DNA of 64,000 nt from Chondrus crispus (Eukaryota > Rhodophyta > Florideophyceae > Gigartinales > Gigartinaceae), in NCBI RefSeq assembly GCF_000350225.1, contig NW_005179013.1:138757-202756 (forward strand), read 5' to 3'. The position numbers were made by a program, and so were the translations under genes. This document shows, piece by piece, positions 53,656 through 64,000 of this stretch (the first letter of the stretch is position 1; every line of letters begins with the position of its first letter). The notes below the pieces were generated by a model. That model had not been told where the DNA came from and ran no database searches. It was given only the letters and a program-made list of their open reading frames with translations.

Positions 53656-56385
53656 TAGCTTTTGAACCCTCTCAGCAGCGCACCTGACCAACACAAAATC
53701 ACCGATACAAAAATCCACCGGCTTGAGGTTCGTGCGCTTGTTATGTAGTTCAATTTGCCGCTCTTGGCGGAGCGTCCGCGCGAACCTTGACATCCCCGTG
53801 CATGGAAAGCAGCGCGCCCTGAGTGGCCTCGACGTTCACCGACTGGCGAAAACGGACTTCATCATCGCTCTGCACCATCTTGTACTTATCCATCGGAAGG
53901 GCGCGAAGAAGAGGGCGCTTTGGTTTGTGCCCAGTGTAGACCTCCAATGGAGATCGATAAACGCCTGGGACTTTTTTGCTTCGGAGGCCCAGTCTTGTCA
54001 CTTGCGGCCGGTTTAATATGCTCTGAACGCACTCCGTGACGGCGGGCCAGTCTTTGGGCGCAAGAGGCCATTCGCTAAGAAATGCCTTACAGGCTCTGAG
54101 AATTTCACGGCAGATTCGTTCAACAGAACCGTTATCCCACGGCGAATAGGCCGTAGTGAGGTGGTGGAAGGCATGAAATTCCTCGGTGAGACGCTTGATT
54201 AGCTGATTCTTAAAATGACTCCCTTGATCCGAAAACGAGCCATTCCATTCCACCAAAGCATCCTATCAACACTGTGAGGGCCTCAGCTACTGCTGCGCGT
54301 GTTGCAGCTTCAGTGGGCCATAAACAGACATATGAAGATACATCATCACGAATTATGAGGACATACGACTTGTTGTCAGCACTCGGTCCCATGTATAGGA
54401 AGTCCAAATGGATGACCCCGTTAGGTCTTTCTCCATGCAGCGGATGTGATAGAGTGCGCGGCTCTGCTTCTTCGGATCGCGCAGTGATACAGTGAAAGCA
54501 GCGGCAAAACAGTTCCTCAACATCCTTGTCCACACTACGCCACCAACAACTCTCCTTAACGACAATCTTCGTCGCATCTTGTCCCCTATGTCCCATCGAG
54601 CCGCAATGAGATACCACCAGTATGTTGAGCTGAAGCTGGGGGTCCGCAGCAGAGCTCGAAATGCGTCCCTTGTGCTTCCATAGCTTATAGCCCTCATCAT
54701 ACCCAATACCGCGATCCTTTTCGTTTGAAGTTTCTTGCGAGCGGCCCAAGACCTCAACCATAGGCCATACGAAATCATCGGGTGAGGGAATGAGCTGTTT
54801 CGAGGTCTGAAGCAGCAAGCCGTGAATTGTCTTCAGCGATACTTCTCTACGGTAACCACGAGCCCATCTTGTCAGTATGTCTGCGAAGGCATTGCTTTCG
54901 CCTTCAATGCGCTCGATTCTGTAGGAGAACCGGGACAAGAACAGTGCCCATCGGTGCCCCTTGGACACGATGTGACCACCCAGGGCCGGCTCAAGTGCTA
55001 GAGGGGCAAATACGAAGAGAAGGTTTCTGTAATCCGTGTACACGTGTGTGTCTTGTGTGCCCATAAAAAGGTAGTCGAGTTTTTTTGAAGGTTTGGAAGA
55101 TAGCGAGGCCCTCTTTTTCAAATGTGCCCTAGCCCATCTCGGCACCCTTGAATGCTGACCCGAGAAATGCTAACGGTTCGTGTTGCTGCTCATGGGTCAG
55201 AACATTCAGCTGGGATTTGTCACACTGTGTGGCTATCGCAGACCAACACCTGTCAGAGGCGTCTGTATAAACACATATATCTTTGTCCGGGTCTGTATAG
55301 GACAGAATTACGGCGTTTCGCAGTGTGTCCTGTAGATTATCAAAGGCGTTCTGATGTTTCGTGCCCCAGGACAGGCTGCCCAATTCCATCTTCTTGATAG
55401 AACGATTTGTGCGTCGGCCAGAGAGATTGTAGGCTTCTTTTAAGACTTCATTGAGAAACGCAACGCGTTCTGTAATATTAGGAATGGCGATGGACATCCA
55501 TCGGCAACAGTAAATGAATTGAGGGAGTTCCTCCGCTGTGTGCGGGCATTCCATCTCTCTAAGGCCTTCCAAGCGAGCAGGGTCTATGGTATAGCCATGC
55601 CCCGATACGATGCGCCCGCACCATTTAAGTGAGGAGGCAAAAAAGACACATTTTGCGGAAAGGAACAACCCGTGTTTCAGACAAATAGAAAAGAAACGTT
55701 CTAGCTTGTCGAGAAGCTCGGTTTCGTATTCCCAATGCATGTTACAGTCATCCAGACTCGCTTTCAAGGTGTCTCGCAGTTCGCGAAACAGCGGCTCAAC
55801 GGTGCTCTGAAAGTATGGTGTGGCATTTGCGAGGCCAGGCAATGTGCGTGTTGAGGCAATGAGAGCCCTTGTGAGTGAAAATGCCGCACGCTCCATACGA
55901 GTCTGGATGTAAAGGAAGCTGCCAAAACCCGGACACAAAATCCAGAGTTGCAAAACACTTGCTGCCTGCAAAGTCATTCACCTCAGAGCCGAGGTGTGGG
56001 ACTGGCCAGGACTCCTTCCTTGTTGCTGCATTTACTGGTCGTAGATCAATAGCCAATCTACACTGGGCATTCGATCCTGGCTTGGCCAGGAGCAGCGAAG
56101 CTGCTTGCCATTCAGCTGTCGGTATGGGCCGACAGAATCCCATATCCACCAGGGCATCGATGTACTTCTCCATGAAAATTCGTTGCTCTGGCGAATATCT
56201 ACGGGGTTTTACCCAAACGAGTTGTTTATTAGGGTCAAGGAGAACCCTCATAGGTGGGACGTCGGATGGTGGGGATTTGCCCAGCCGAATTCGAAAACCG
56301 CCTGATATCTCTTGAGCAACGCGGCGAGTTTCAACGCTCCATTGGACGACAAGCCATTATTTCTGGCTGCTTCGACCTTGGGAGC
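53655..56385 (-). mobile_element. Element D: truncated Ty3/gypsy pol of a second lineage
   Basis: Read right to left: RT start near 56300-56200 (RVLLDPNKQLVWVKPRRYSP), RT core about 56150-55750 (CRLAIDLRPVN, ATLDFVSGFWQLPLHPDS), rest of RT about 55750-55150, RNase H and connection about 55100-54800 (VYTDYRNLLFVFAPL), integrase zinc region about 54650-54500 (SHCGSMGHRGQDAT) and core to about 53750 (GVIHLDFLYMGPS, TTAYSPWDNGSVERICREI). The RT motifs differ clearly from elements A, B and E, so this is a separate gypsy lineage. Both ends are missing: the left joins an LTR fragment, the right joins element E. About four to six breaks. Fossil. Confidence 0.82.
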
Positions 56386-59300
56386 AAGCTAGGCCTCGAG
56401 ATACTCGACAGGATCATCGTCCAGGTCGACGAACACATCTGAGTCCCCCTTCTGAAGATCTTCCAACTCGTCCTCTTCTGCCGGGTCTTTTGACTCGCGT
56501 GAGTTTTGCGGAGTCTCCGCTAACGGTAACTTGGTAACTAGATCTTCAGGGTCCTCTCGCGGAAGCGTGTGTATATGGGGACTACCCCCATTCTCGAAAA
56601 CATTCCGTCCTTCGTCTCTCTCTGTCCCATCAAGGAACCGTAGGGCTTGTGTTAAGCCGGTGACCGGCGCCAGGTCCATCGGACTCGGGGCTAGTTCCAC
56701 CCGGTCTCGCGAAACGCGCTCTTCTTGGTCGCCGATGGCAATGACGACTGTACCTTGATCAGACCTCTTCACTGCGTAGGGCCCCGTAGCGACTTGAGCA
56801 AGCTTGTGTTTTGGCTCACTCGCCGTCCCTTGTTCCTTTCGTAAGAACACATAGGATCACACAGGGATGTCGTATTTCGGCCTGCGAAGTCTTGAATCGA
56901 AATTTCCCTTGTACCGTGCCTGTTCTCTGCGCAGACTGTTATCAGCACCTCTCATCAAGCTCTCCAACCGCGACTGCCATTTCAGGTAGTACGCTCTATT
57001 CGAGCTAAATCCTTCCAAACTTGGCTGTGCTTGTAACGCAATGCTTCTCTGCGCCCGAGCTAACACCAGTTCGAAGGGCGCGATGTTCGTAGTTCGATGA
57101 ACTTGCGTGTTGTATGCGAACGTCACAGCGTCGCTAAATAAGTCCCAATCCTTGGGATGCTCTCCAACATATTTTCGCAACGCGGAAGTCAGCGTGCGGT
57201 TAAACCTCTCAACTTGGGCGTTGGCTTGTGGGTGGTACGTAGTCGTGAACACATTGCCTATGCCGGGAATTCGGCAGACATTCTGAAAGAACCGGGGCGT
57301 GAACTGTGTTCCATTGTCGGACAGCAGCTTGACCGGCGGTCCGTACACGAATACCCAATGGTGACGAAGGCTTGTGCGATGTGCGCAGCTGATATCTTCT
57401 TCAACGGTACGGTTCGTACCAGTTTCGAGTATCGATCGCTGCTCACGAGAATATACCGATTTCCTCGTTTAGTTGTAATTAGCTCGCCGAGGATGTCGAT
57501 GGCGACAACTCCAGCGGAGCTTTGGGCGTGAACAGCTTCATTTCCTTCGTGTTTCTTCTTAAATTCACCCTTTCCCGCGCACATGCGGCGCAATTCTTCG
57601 CAACTGCGTAGCAGTCTAGGGCCATCGTAGGCCAGTAAAAATATCTTCTCAATGTCTTGTAAAGTTTCCTGCCTCCTGGGTGTCCTGCCAATTTTGCGTA
57701 ATGGCTTAACCCTAGAACGCGGTCCCTTAACGATTGTGGTATCACCACTTTTACAAACTCCGCCGCGGTACGGCATAGAGTTCCTTCGAATTCCTCGGTC
57801 TCCATGCTGAAAGTTCTCACCTTTCCGGCGTCCATTTCTTCCTTGATGCGATTGCAAAAGGGATCGACGGCTTGCTCGCGAATGAGCTTCTCCGGAGTGA
57901 CAGCTTGGAATTGATGGAGGCGATCAGGGGCGGTCCCCCCCTCAAGAGCGAGGATGTCGTCTAACGCGTCAAAACTGTCCTCGTCCTCCACTGAACCCTC
58001 GGCCGGTTCGGCCATAAAGCATGGGATTTCGTCGTCGATTTCGTCGACGGTTTCTCCTGCGGTCCGCAATCTTGACAGGGCATCAGGTTGACTATTCGCC
58101 TTGCCCTTCTTGTACTTGAACTCGAAATCAAATTCCGAGAGGCGGAGCCTCCATCGGATTAATCTCCCGCTGGGGTCGGTTACGTTCATCAACCACCTCA
58201 ATGAGGCATGGTCGGTATGCACAATGAAGTGCTCGCCATATAGATATGGTCTTAAAGTCTGTACGGCCCAAGTTACCGCTAGACATTCTTTTTCTGATAC
58301 GGAGTAGTTTCTCTCGGCTGCGGCTAACGTTCTTGAAAAGAACCCGATGGGTTTACGTTGCGCATCCGGGTGCGTTTGAAATAATGAAGCGCCGATTTGA
58401 TAGTCGCTTGCATCGGTATCTACCGAGTAGGGTAGGTCCTTCTTCGGCAGCGCCAACACTGGCGGTGCCAAGATGGCGTCCTTGAGCTTATGAAAAGCTT
58501 TTTCGCACGGTTCGTCAAATCCTTCCAACTGGACCGGTTGTCCCTTCTTCAATAGTTGGTTGAGCGGACGCGCGATTTTCGCGTAATGTGGGACAAACCT
58601 GCGGTAGACATTGCAGAGTCCCAAGAAGCTTCTGAGCTGGGTCTGCGTTTGAGAGTACCGCACTTGTTCCAACGCGGCGGTTCGCGCGACATCAACCTCC
58701 AATGTACCTGGCCGAACGACATGGCCCAGGTACTTGATCTTTTCGACGAAAAATTCGCACTTGCGAAGCTTGAGCTTCACACCTGCCTTCTCCAATACAG
58801 AAAGTATTTCATCCACGTGCACGATGTGCTCCTCCCACGACTTGCTAAAAATTATTATGTCATCCAGATACACCAAACAGCATTTCCAACGGAACGGAGA
58901 GACCAAGATGTCCATTGCTCTCTGGAACGTCGCTGGCGCGTTGGTTAGCCCGAAGGGCATTCTTGAGAAACGATACAGACCTGAGTGACACGAAAATCCG
59001 GTCTTGTCGCGGTTGCACTCAGGGATAGGCTTCTGCCAATATCCCGAGATCGCGTCCAACGCGGAGAAAACTTTGGTGTCACCAAGCGAGTCCAGACACT
59101 CATCCATGCGCGGTAAAGGGTATGTGTCCTTTACCGTTACTGGATTTAACCTGCGATAGTCTACGCAAAAGCGTATCGATCCGTCCGGCTTCGGCACTAA
59201 TAAAACGGGCGACGCCCATTCTGACTGCGCCGGTTCGATGACTCCTGCTTCTGACATCTTCTGTACTTCTTCATCTTCTACTTCGCGGGCTTTAGGCCCG

Positions 59301-60658
59301 GCCCGGTACGGGGCTTGTGCAATTGGCCTTGTGTCCGGGGCCAGTTCAATCCGGTGGACCGTGGTGTTGATCTCACCAAGGGTCCCATCCCACATGCGGG
59401 AATATATTTTCAACATCCGACGGAATCTTTTGCGCAGCCGGTCCGGCACGTGGCTCAGGTCGAGCTCCTCCACGTCCGGCGGGGGAGGCTCAATCCGCCG
59501 CTCCGGCTTCGCAGTTGCCGTCGCGGAGAGCCCTTCCTCCCGTTCTCCTTGCTGGTCCTCGCTATCTTGTTCCGACGGTTCGCACCTTCTCTCGCCCGTA
59601 GGTGGCGGGGTGGACTTAGTAAATGTTTCCTCGTCCCTTTCTTGAATTCCAAGTACCTCACCAATGGTGGAATTGCTCTTGAATACGGCCCTCGGGTGCG
59701 GTAGTAGTTCCGCCACCACTTGCCCCTTTTTGAACCCTGACAGGGTAATTTCTAAAATTCGCTACAAGCAATCTAAAAGGTTTGTCAGGCTCAACCTGAA
59801 CTACACCGTTGGTGCTCACTAATCCGTGCTTGTCGTATAGGGTTGCGTAGGGTTGAACTACGACCAAGCCCGTCCTCTTCGAGGTGCATTCGACTACGTG
59901 TTGCGTCCCGGGCTCAATGATCTTGGCTCTTGCCACCTTCACCCTGGGGGAAACTCGCTCCCCTTTTGCATCAGTTTCGCCCTCTCCGGGGACCAGATGC
60001 TTCTTCGATTTTCTCGCCGAGAACCGCCTTACGATCGGAACCTCCGAGAAATCCGCCAACTCAACGGTCCTCTTTCGCGAGTAGATAGCCTCCACGAACC
60101 TATTGCAATAGTCCGCTCCTAGAATCAGCGGTACCACGAGCTTTTCGCACACAATAAATTCGGCAGCAGCCACAACTCGTCCAAGTCTCACGGGCATCTT
60201 GATGTTTCCGAGAGTCTGGAGTGGCCTGTTGTTCGCGTCGCCAATGTCTTGGGTCGGTCCGTAGGACACTAGAGATTCCATTCCAGCCGGGAGTTCCGAT
60301 TTTCGCACAAGGTTTGGTCCTGCGCCGGCGTCTAAAACAGACAACACCCGGCTCATAAATCCGACTGTTAGTTCAATGTCCGCGTAAACTTTGTAGTTTT
60401 TTCGCGCAAGTACCAAAATCTTCTCGGGACATTCCCTTCGCTTAACCCTGTACCAGGGTCTTCGAACTTCTTCCAGCGGATGATCTCGGGCTCGGCTCAA
60501 AATTCTCTGGACTTGGGCTGGCCCTTTGGGCTTATCCACCAATCCAACAACCTCCTCATCGGGGCCTGATTTTTCCCTTAGAGACGGGGAACGGGGCTGA
60601 GCCCCGGGCACAGTACTTTGACCCTGTGCCTCTCGCGACTCATGCGAGATTCCCCTCT

Positions 60659-62944
60659 CTAGTTTTCCTGCCGCTGCGGGTTCCTTCTCAAGTCGGACGA
60701 CGCGGGCCCCGCGGCGGGCCCTCTGAAGGGTTGGTTCGGCATCGGCGTTGAAGCACTCGGCGTGCTCGCCGTCTGCCAATCGAACCAATTCATGACCTTC
60801 AGATAACTCGTCGATGGTATCCCTAACCTCTCCATCGGAGACAACGCCTCATAATTTTCCAAAACTCGGTGCATTTCCCGGAGGGAAAGAATACACGTTG
60901 GTGCGGCGTGCCCCTTTTCGTAACAATGATAGCACACCAGTCCGTGCTTCTTGACGGGATATTGCGGCCTAGGTCCTCCACGGGCCGGCGGCCTTCCTTG
61001 ATGTTGCGGCCTTCCCATCCAGCCTGGCCTTCGAAACGTCGTACCCTTGTCCTCCATCGGAATGCGCGGCGCCGGCGTGTGGCCGCGCCCCCGGAACATC
61101 ATCACGGGATCCGTGGGCTCTGAAAACGACTCCGTCGCGTATGTGGGCGTTGGTAAAGTTGACGACCCGCTTGCCCCGTAGTTCTCGTGTTCGTAGCCCT
61201 CCGATGGCTCAATAAAATTGCCTTCGGCTACCAATGCTCCTTCATAATGATTTTCGCTGCTTCCATGCGCACCGCGTTCATCTGACGCGGGGATTGACTG
61301 GGCTAAGTGGACGGCGGCGTGACTTTTGCGACCGGGATAAGAAGCTCTCGGCTTCTTCCCCGCCCTGAACGTCGACGGCGTCTGAATCGTGACCTTCTTG
61401 GTCTTCTTGTCCTTAGCGCGGCTCGCCGAGCCATGCGCCTTCGCGTAATTAACTTGTCTCAAAAACGAAACGTCCCGATTGTCTTGTCGGTATTGAGATA
61501 CCATCGGCTTGATACTCGAATCGAGTCCTTCAATAAACATCGTCATTTTTTCTTCCATCGAATATATGTTTCCACATCGATTGCTCGTGTCCGTCAGACG
61601 GATATAAAATTCCATCTCGTCCTCAGACGGTAGCTGCTGTACTTCTCGCAATGCGAGCACGGCTTGACGGATCGCCTCGTCGGTTGCAAAACTCCTCAAC
61701 AACCACTGTACGGCCTCTGGCCAAACGGACACCTTTCCGTGATGAGACCCGCCTGTCTGAGACACCGAAGTGTACTGTCTCAAGGCGATGCCGCTTAGAA
61801 ATTCGGGCAACAAGCGGATCGTTTGCCCCTTGTTCATTTCTTGAGTATCAAACTCTTGAACTAATTTTGCCAAAATATCCAACACAAGGACCCCGTCCTC
61901 ACCTGTGAACGTGTTGTCCCTCTTCACCTTAGGCGGAATATCTCTCCTGATTTTTCGCACGGCGGTCCGCCGGGAACTTGACAAATATGTCTGCGAATTC
62001 CGCAAGCGGTACATTCGGTACGAAAGTAGTTTCTTGAAGAGGTAGTTGGTCGGATTCAGCTCCTCCAACTCCTCCCATCGCGGCCCGCGCCGCGTTGCGA
62101 CGTCTTCTGGCTCAGCGTCCTTGTCTCTCCGCGAGGCGGACGAAGTGATCCCGCCCCGTCTGGAGGTAATTTTCTTGCCCTGCGAAATTCCTTTTCCTTC
62201 CTCTGAACGATGTTCGGAATAGCTGGCATGGTTCGACGAACCGTCGTCACCATCTTCGGAAAGGCCATTCGACTCGGTCATTGAGTCTTGGTCCTCCGGC
62301 TCGTCACTACCGTGACTCTTGCTCCGGCGTCGCAGATTCTTCTTCGAAGTTTTCGACTTGGAACTCCGCTGTACCACGGCCTTGTCCTTCTTCGATCGAC
62401 GGTCGCCTTCTCGACCCGTTGGGAACGGCTCTTTCCCGGCGACCTGTTCAAGGTCCTTGAGGCGATGAGCGGCGCGGTCAAACCTGTCGTCGATACTGCT
62501 TCTAAATTTACCTAAGGACTCCAAAGCTTGATTGGCGTCGCGCCTCGCGTCCTTGACTGAAATTTTCAACGAAGCTAGGATCTCCGGCTCCAGACCGTCG
62601 GTCGCATCACCTCGCTCCTTCTCGACGAGATCCACTCGAGCCGATAGCTCTCCTAAAACGGTGTGGAACTCGGATGCTTGCAACTTTAGTTGCTTCCGGA
62701 CGAGGGCTAATTCAGCCTCAAGATTTGTCGTCATCTCTTGGCGAATTTCGTCGCCCATCTTCTCGAACCTGTAGGATAGGTTATCCTTGTCGGCTTCAAT
62801 CCCCGTTGGGAATTCTTGACCTTCGGGATCCGTGGCCGTATTAGCCTGGCTTCGGGTGCGAGGACCTCGCGGGATCCTCGACGCCCTTGCCGATCCGCTC
62901 CTACTCGCCCCGGGACCGACGTCCCCGCGTGCGCTTGTCGACAT
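60659..62944 (-). CDS. Element E gag polyprotein
   Basis: 761 aa from the ATG at 62944, looks whole. N-terminus basic Ser/Gly/Arg-rich (MSTSARGDVGPGASRSG), then a long coiled-coil-like segment (about 55-170, LVRKQLKLQASEFHTVLGEL), a charged Lys/Ser/Glu/Asp-rich linker (about 190-300), a helical capsid-like region (about 310-530), a disordered part, and one CCHC knuckle near residue 690 (CYHCYEKGHAAPTC). Gag builds the element's particle and binds its RNA. Unusually long for gypsy gag because of the coiled coil and linker. Confidence 0.75.
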   Translation of the reverse strand: MSTSARGDVGPGASRSGSARASRIPRGPRTRSQANTATDPEGQEFPTGIEADKDNLSYRFEKMGDEIRQEMTTNLEAELALVRKQLKLQASEFHTVLGELSARVDLVEKERGDATDGLEPEILASLKISVKDARRDANQALESLGKFRSSIDDRFDRAAHRLKDLEQVAGKEPFPTGREGDRRSKKDKAVVQRSSKSKTSKKNLRRRSKSHGSDEPEDQDSMTESNGLSEDGDDGSSNHASYSEHRSEEGKGISQGKKITSRRGGITSSASRRDKDAEPEDVATRRGPRWEELEELNPTNYLFKKLLSYRMYRLRNSQTYLSSSRRTAVRKIRRDIPPKVKRDNTFTGEDGVLVLDILAKLVQEFDTQEMNKGQTIRLLPEFLSGIALRQYTSVSQTGGSHHGKVSVWPEAVQWLLRSFATDEAIRQAVLALREVQQLPSEDEMEFYIRLTDTSNRCGNIYSMEEKMTMFIEGLDSSIKPMVSQYRQDNRDVSFLRQVNYAKAHGSASRAKDKKTKKVTIQTPSTFRAGKKPRASYPGRKSHAAVHLAQSIPASDERGAHGSSENHYEGALVAEGNFIEPSEGYEHENYGASGSSTLPTPTYATESFSEPTDPVMMFRGRGHTPAPRIPMEDKGTTFRRPGWMGRPQHQGRPPARGGPRPQYPVKKHGLVCYHCYEKGHAAPTCILSLREMHRVLENYEALSPMERLGIPSTSYLKVMNWFDWQTASTPSASTPMPNQPFRGPAAGPASSDLRRNPQRQEN

Positions 62945-63109
62945 CGCTCGTACGAGCGAACCTACACAAAAAAAGTTACAAACAAAAAAAAGAGACTCCG
63001 TTACCCAGACCACTTTTGTAGTACTTCTCCAGACCGAGACTGTCGTCGACGAAATTCTATGCCGGGTTTCTTGTACACAATTCTAGGTCGGGAGACCACT
63101 TTTGTAGTG

Positions 63110-64000
63110 CAATGCGCCTGTTAGGCAGAGACCAAGGTCCTACGGTCCAACACAAACAACAACAACAAAAACAACAACTGCCAACGGCACAGCGCTACGG
63201 AGTGTTCGAAGCTCCCTGTCCTCTTTAAGCGGGTTTGCGGCCCGCAGTAGCTCGGATCCCTGATAGGGGGAGGCAAAGAGAAGGGCCCAGCCCGGGATCG
63301 GTGAATGGTGGTAGAGACTTGTAAAGGAAACTGCTCGACGAGTTGGGAGGGGGGTCTAGGTAAACCCGGTCCGATGGGTCGTAAATCCAATGCTCGAAGA
63401 GCGCCTTGTACGCCTTATACCCTTGATAAGGTCTTCGACGGGGACGTCGCAACGTAGCCCGTCGGAAAAGAAGAAAACGTAGCAGCGCTACACCGTCGTA
63501 CTGCCCGATGGCAAAGTACCAACACCGGATCGGTCGCAATCAGATTCCAATGGAACCAACGCTGAGAAAAGCACCACTGGTGCACCAACACAGAAGCCCG
63601 ATGGCTAATGACGTCACGTTGCAGATCGTAATCCTACAAGGTGGGACCAACTCAAGATTAAGAGAAATTAGAATAGGGAAATAAAGGAAAATTGATAAGG
63701 AAAAAGGGGTCCCCTGAGCGCAAAGGATACCGTAGGCTGGAGTAGAAGGGAATGTCTTGTAAAAGACGGACTTCGACCAAGGCCATATCAAACTCTGGCA
63801 ACTCGGGTTACCTTTACTGACTTGGTGGTCAGAGGGTTAAGGTATATATCGCCCCGCCGGAGCCAGTACGGTAGCTCGCGGCGCTAGATCCTAGATCTAA
63901 TCTAGTGTCAGCAAAATTAACGCCAACTAATTAACTAAATAAAATAAAATCATTAAAAATTAAAACTGTGCAATTATCCGCACGTGTGTCCCCCAACCCG
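63110..64000 (-). repeat. 5' LTR of element E (partial)
   Basis: The outer end lies beyond the window. Contains GGACACACGTG near the outer end, an AT-rich block and a TATATA box (about 63842-63848). Its outer 115 bp recurs inverted at 53520-53655. The inner border is approximate. Confidence 0.6.

Larger units (their letters stand above)
56385..64000 (-). mobile_element. Element E: near-complete Ty3/gypsy element running off the right edge
   Basis: Minus strand, right to left: 5' LTR (about 63110 to beyond 64000), leader with TGGTCT primer-site-like sequences, gag (62944-60659, looks whole), protease (about 60400-60250, VLDAGAGPNLV), RT (about 59250-58700, FCVDYRRLNPVTVKDTYPLP, MPFGLTNAPATFQRAMDI, YLDD), RNase H (about 58450-58050), integrase (about 57720-56850) and the run-up to the chromodomain. 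The chromodomain and 3' LTR are missing where element D begins (about 56385). Gag and protease frames overlap by about 130 bp, fitting the frameshift or read-through expression known in Ty3/gypsy. Only about three to four breaks; closest relative in the window is element B. Probably fairly young. Confidence 0.88.

Overview
The window looks like nuclear DNA of a multicellular red alga (florideophyte type, such as Chondrus). The nuclear genes for the photosystem II extrinsic subunits PsbU and PsbO carry plain plastid-transit plus thylakoid-lumen leaders with no ER signal peptide. That points to a primary plastid, and a nuclear psbU points to the red line. Host genes have no or few short introns and sit in tight islands between repeat-rich stretches full of Ty3/gypsy debris. 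The species itself is inferred, not shown.

Layout. 1-175: an edge fragment of an IS1380-like transposase ending in a C run. 0.5-7.9 kb: host island with a two-C2-domain copine-like gene (+), a three-exon mitochondrial CoA-type carrier (+), a PHD-finger gene (-) and an organellar phenylalanyl-tRNA synthetase (-). 7.9-13.6 kb: gene-poor DNA with palindromes, a minisatellite, and a GC-rich stretch holding a possible decayed gene. 13.6-25.4 kb: a full-length Ty3/gypsy chromovirus fossil (element A) with paired LTRs, a nested solo LTR, and a large antisense coding block between integrase and 3' LTR. 25.4-32.8 kb: unrecognised open segments and a truncated minus-strand gypsy pol (element B). 32.8-35.2 kb: featureless AT-richer DNA.

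35.3-42.9 kb: second host island with dihydrolipoyl dehydrogenase (+), a CCDC25/NFACT-R gene (-), psbU (+), psbO (-, one predicted intron) and a TIP30-like dehydrogenase with a long acidic tail (+). psbU and psbO are convergent neighbours whose products sit side by side on the lumenal face of photosystem II. 43-64 kb: repeat-rich again. It holds two copies of a copia-like pol tail, an orphan 631-aa protein gene, a decayed pogo-like DNA transposon with terminal repeats, an LTR-gag stub (element C), a divergent gypsy fragment (element D) and a nearly complete gypsy element (E, same family as B) running off the right edge.

The standout unexplained features are the antisense block in element A, the orphan gene at 47-48.9 kb, the long C-terminal extension of the TIP30-like protein, and the psbU/psbO pairing. 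Splice sites and domain calls were read by eye; no searches were run.
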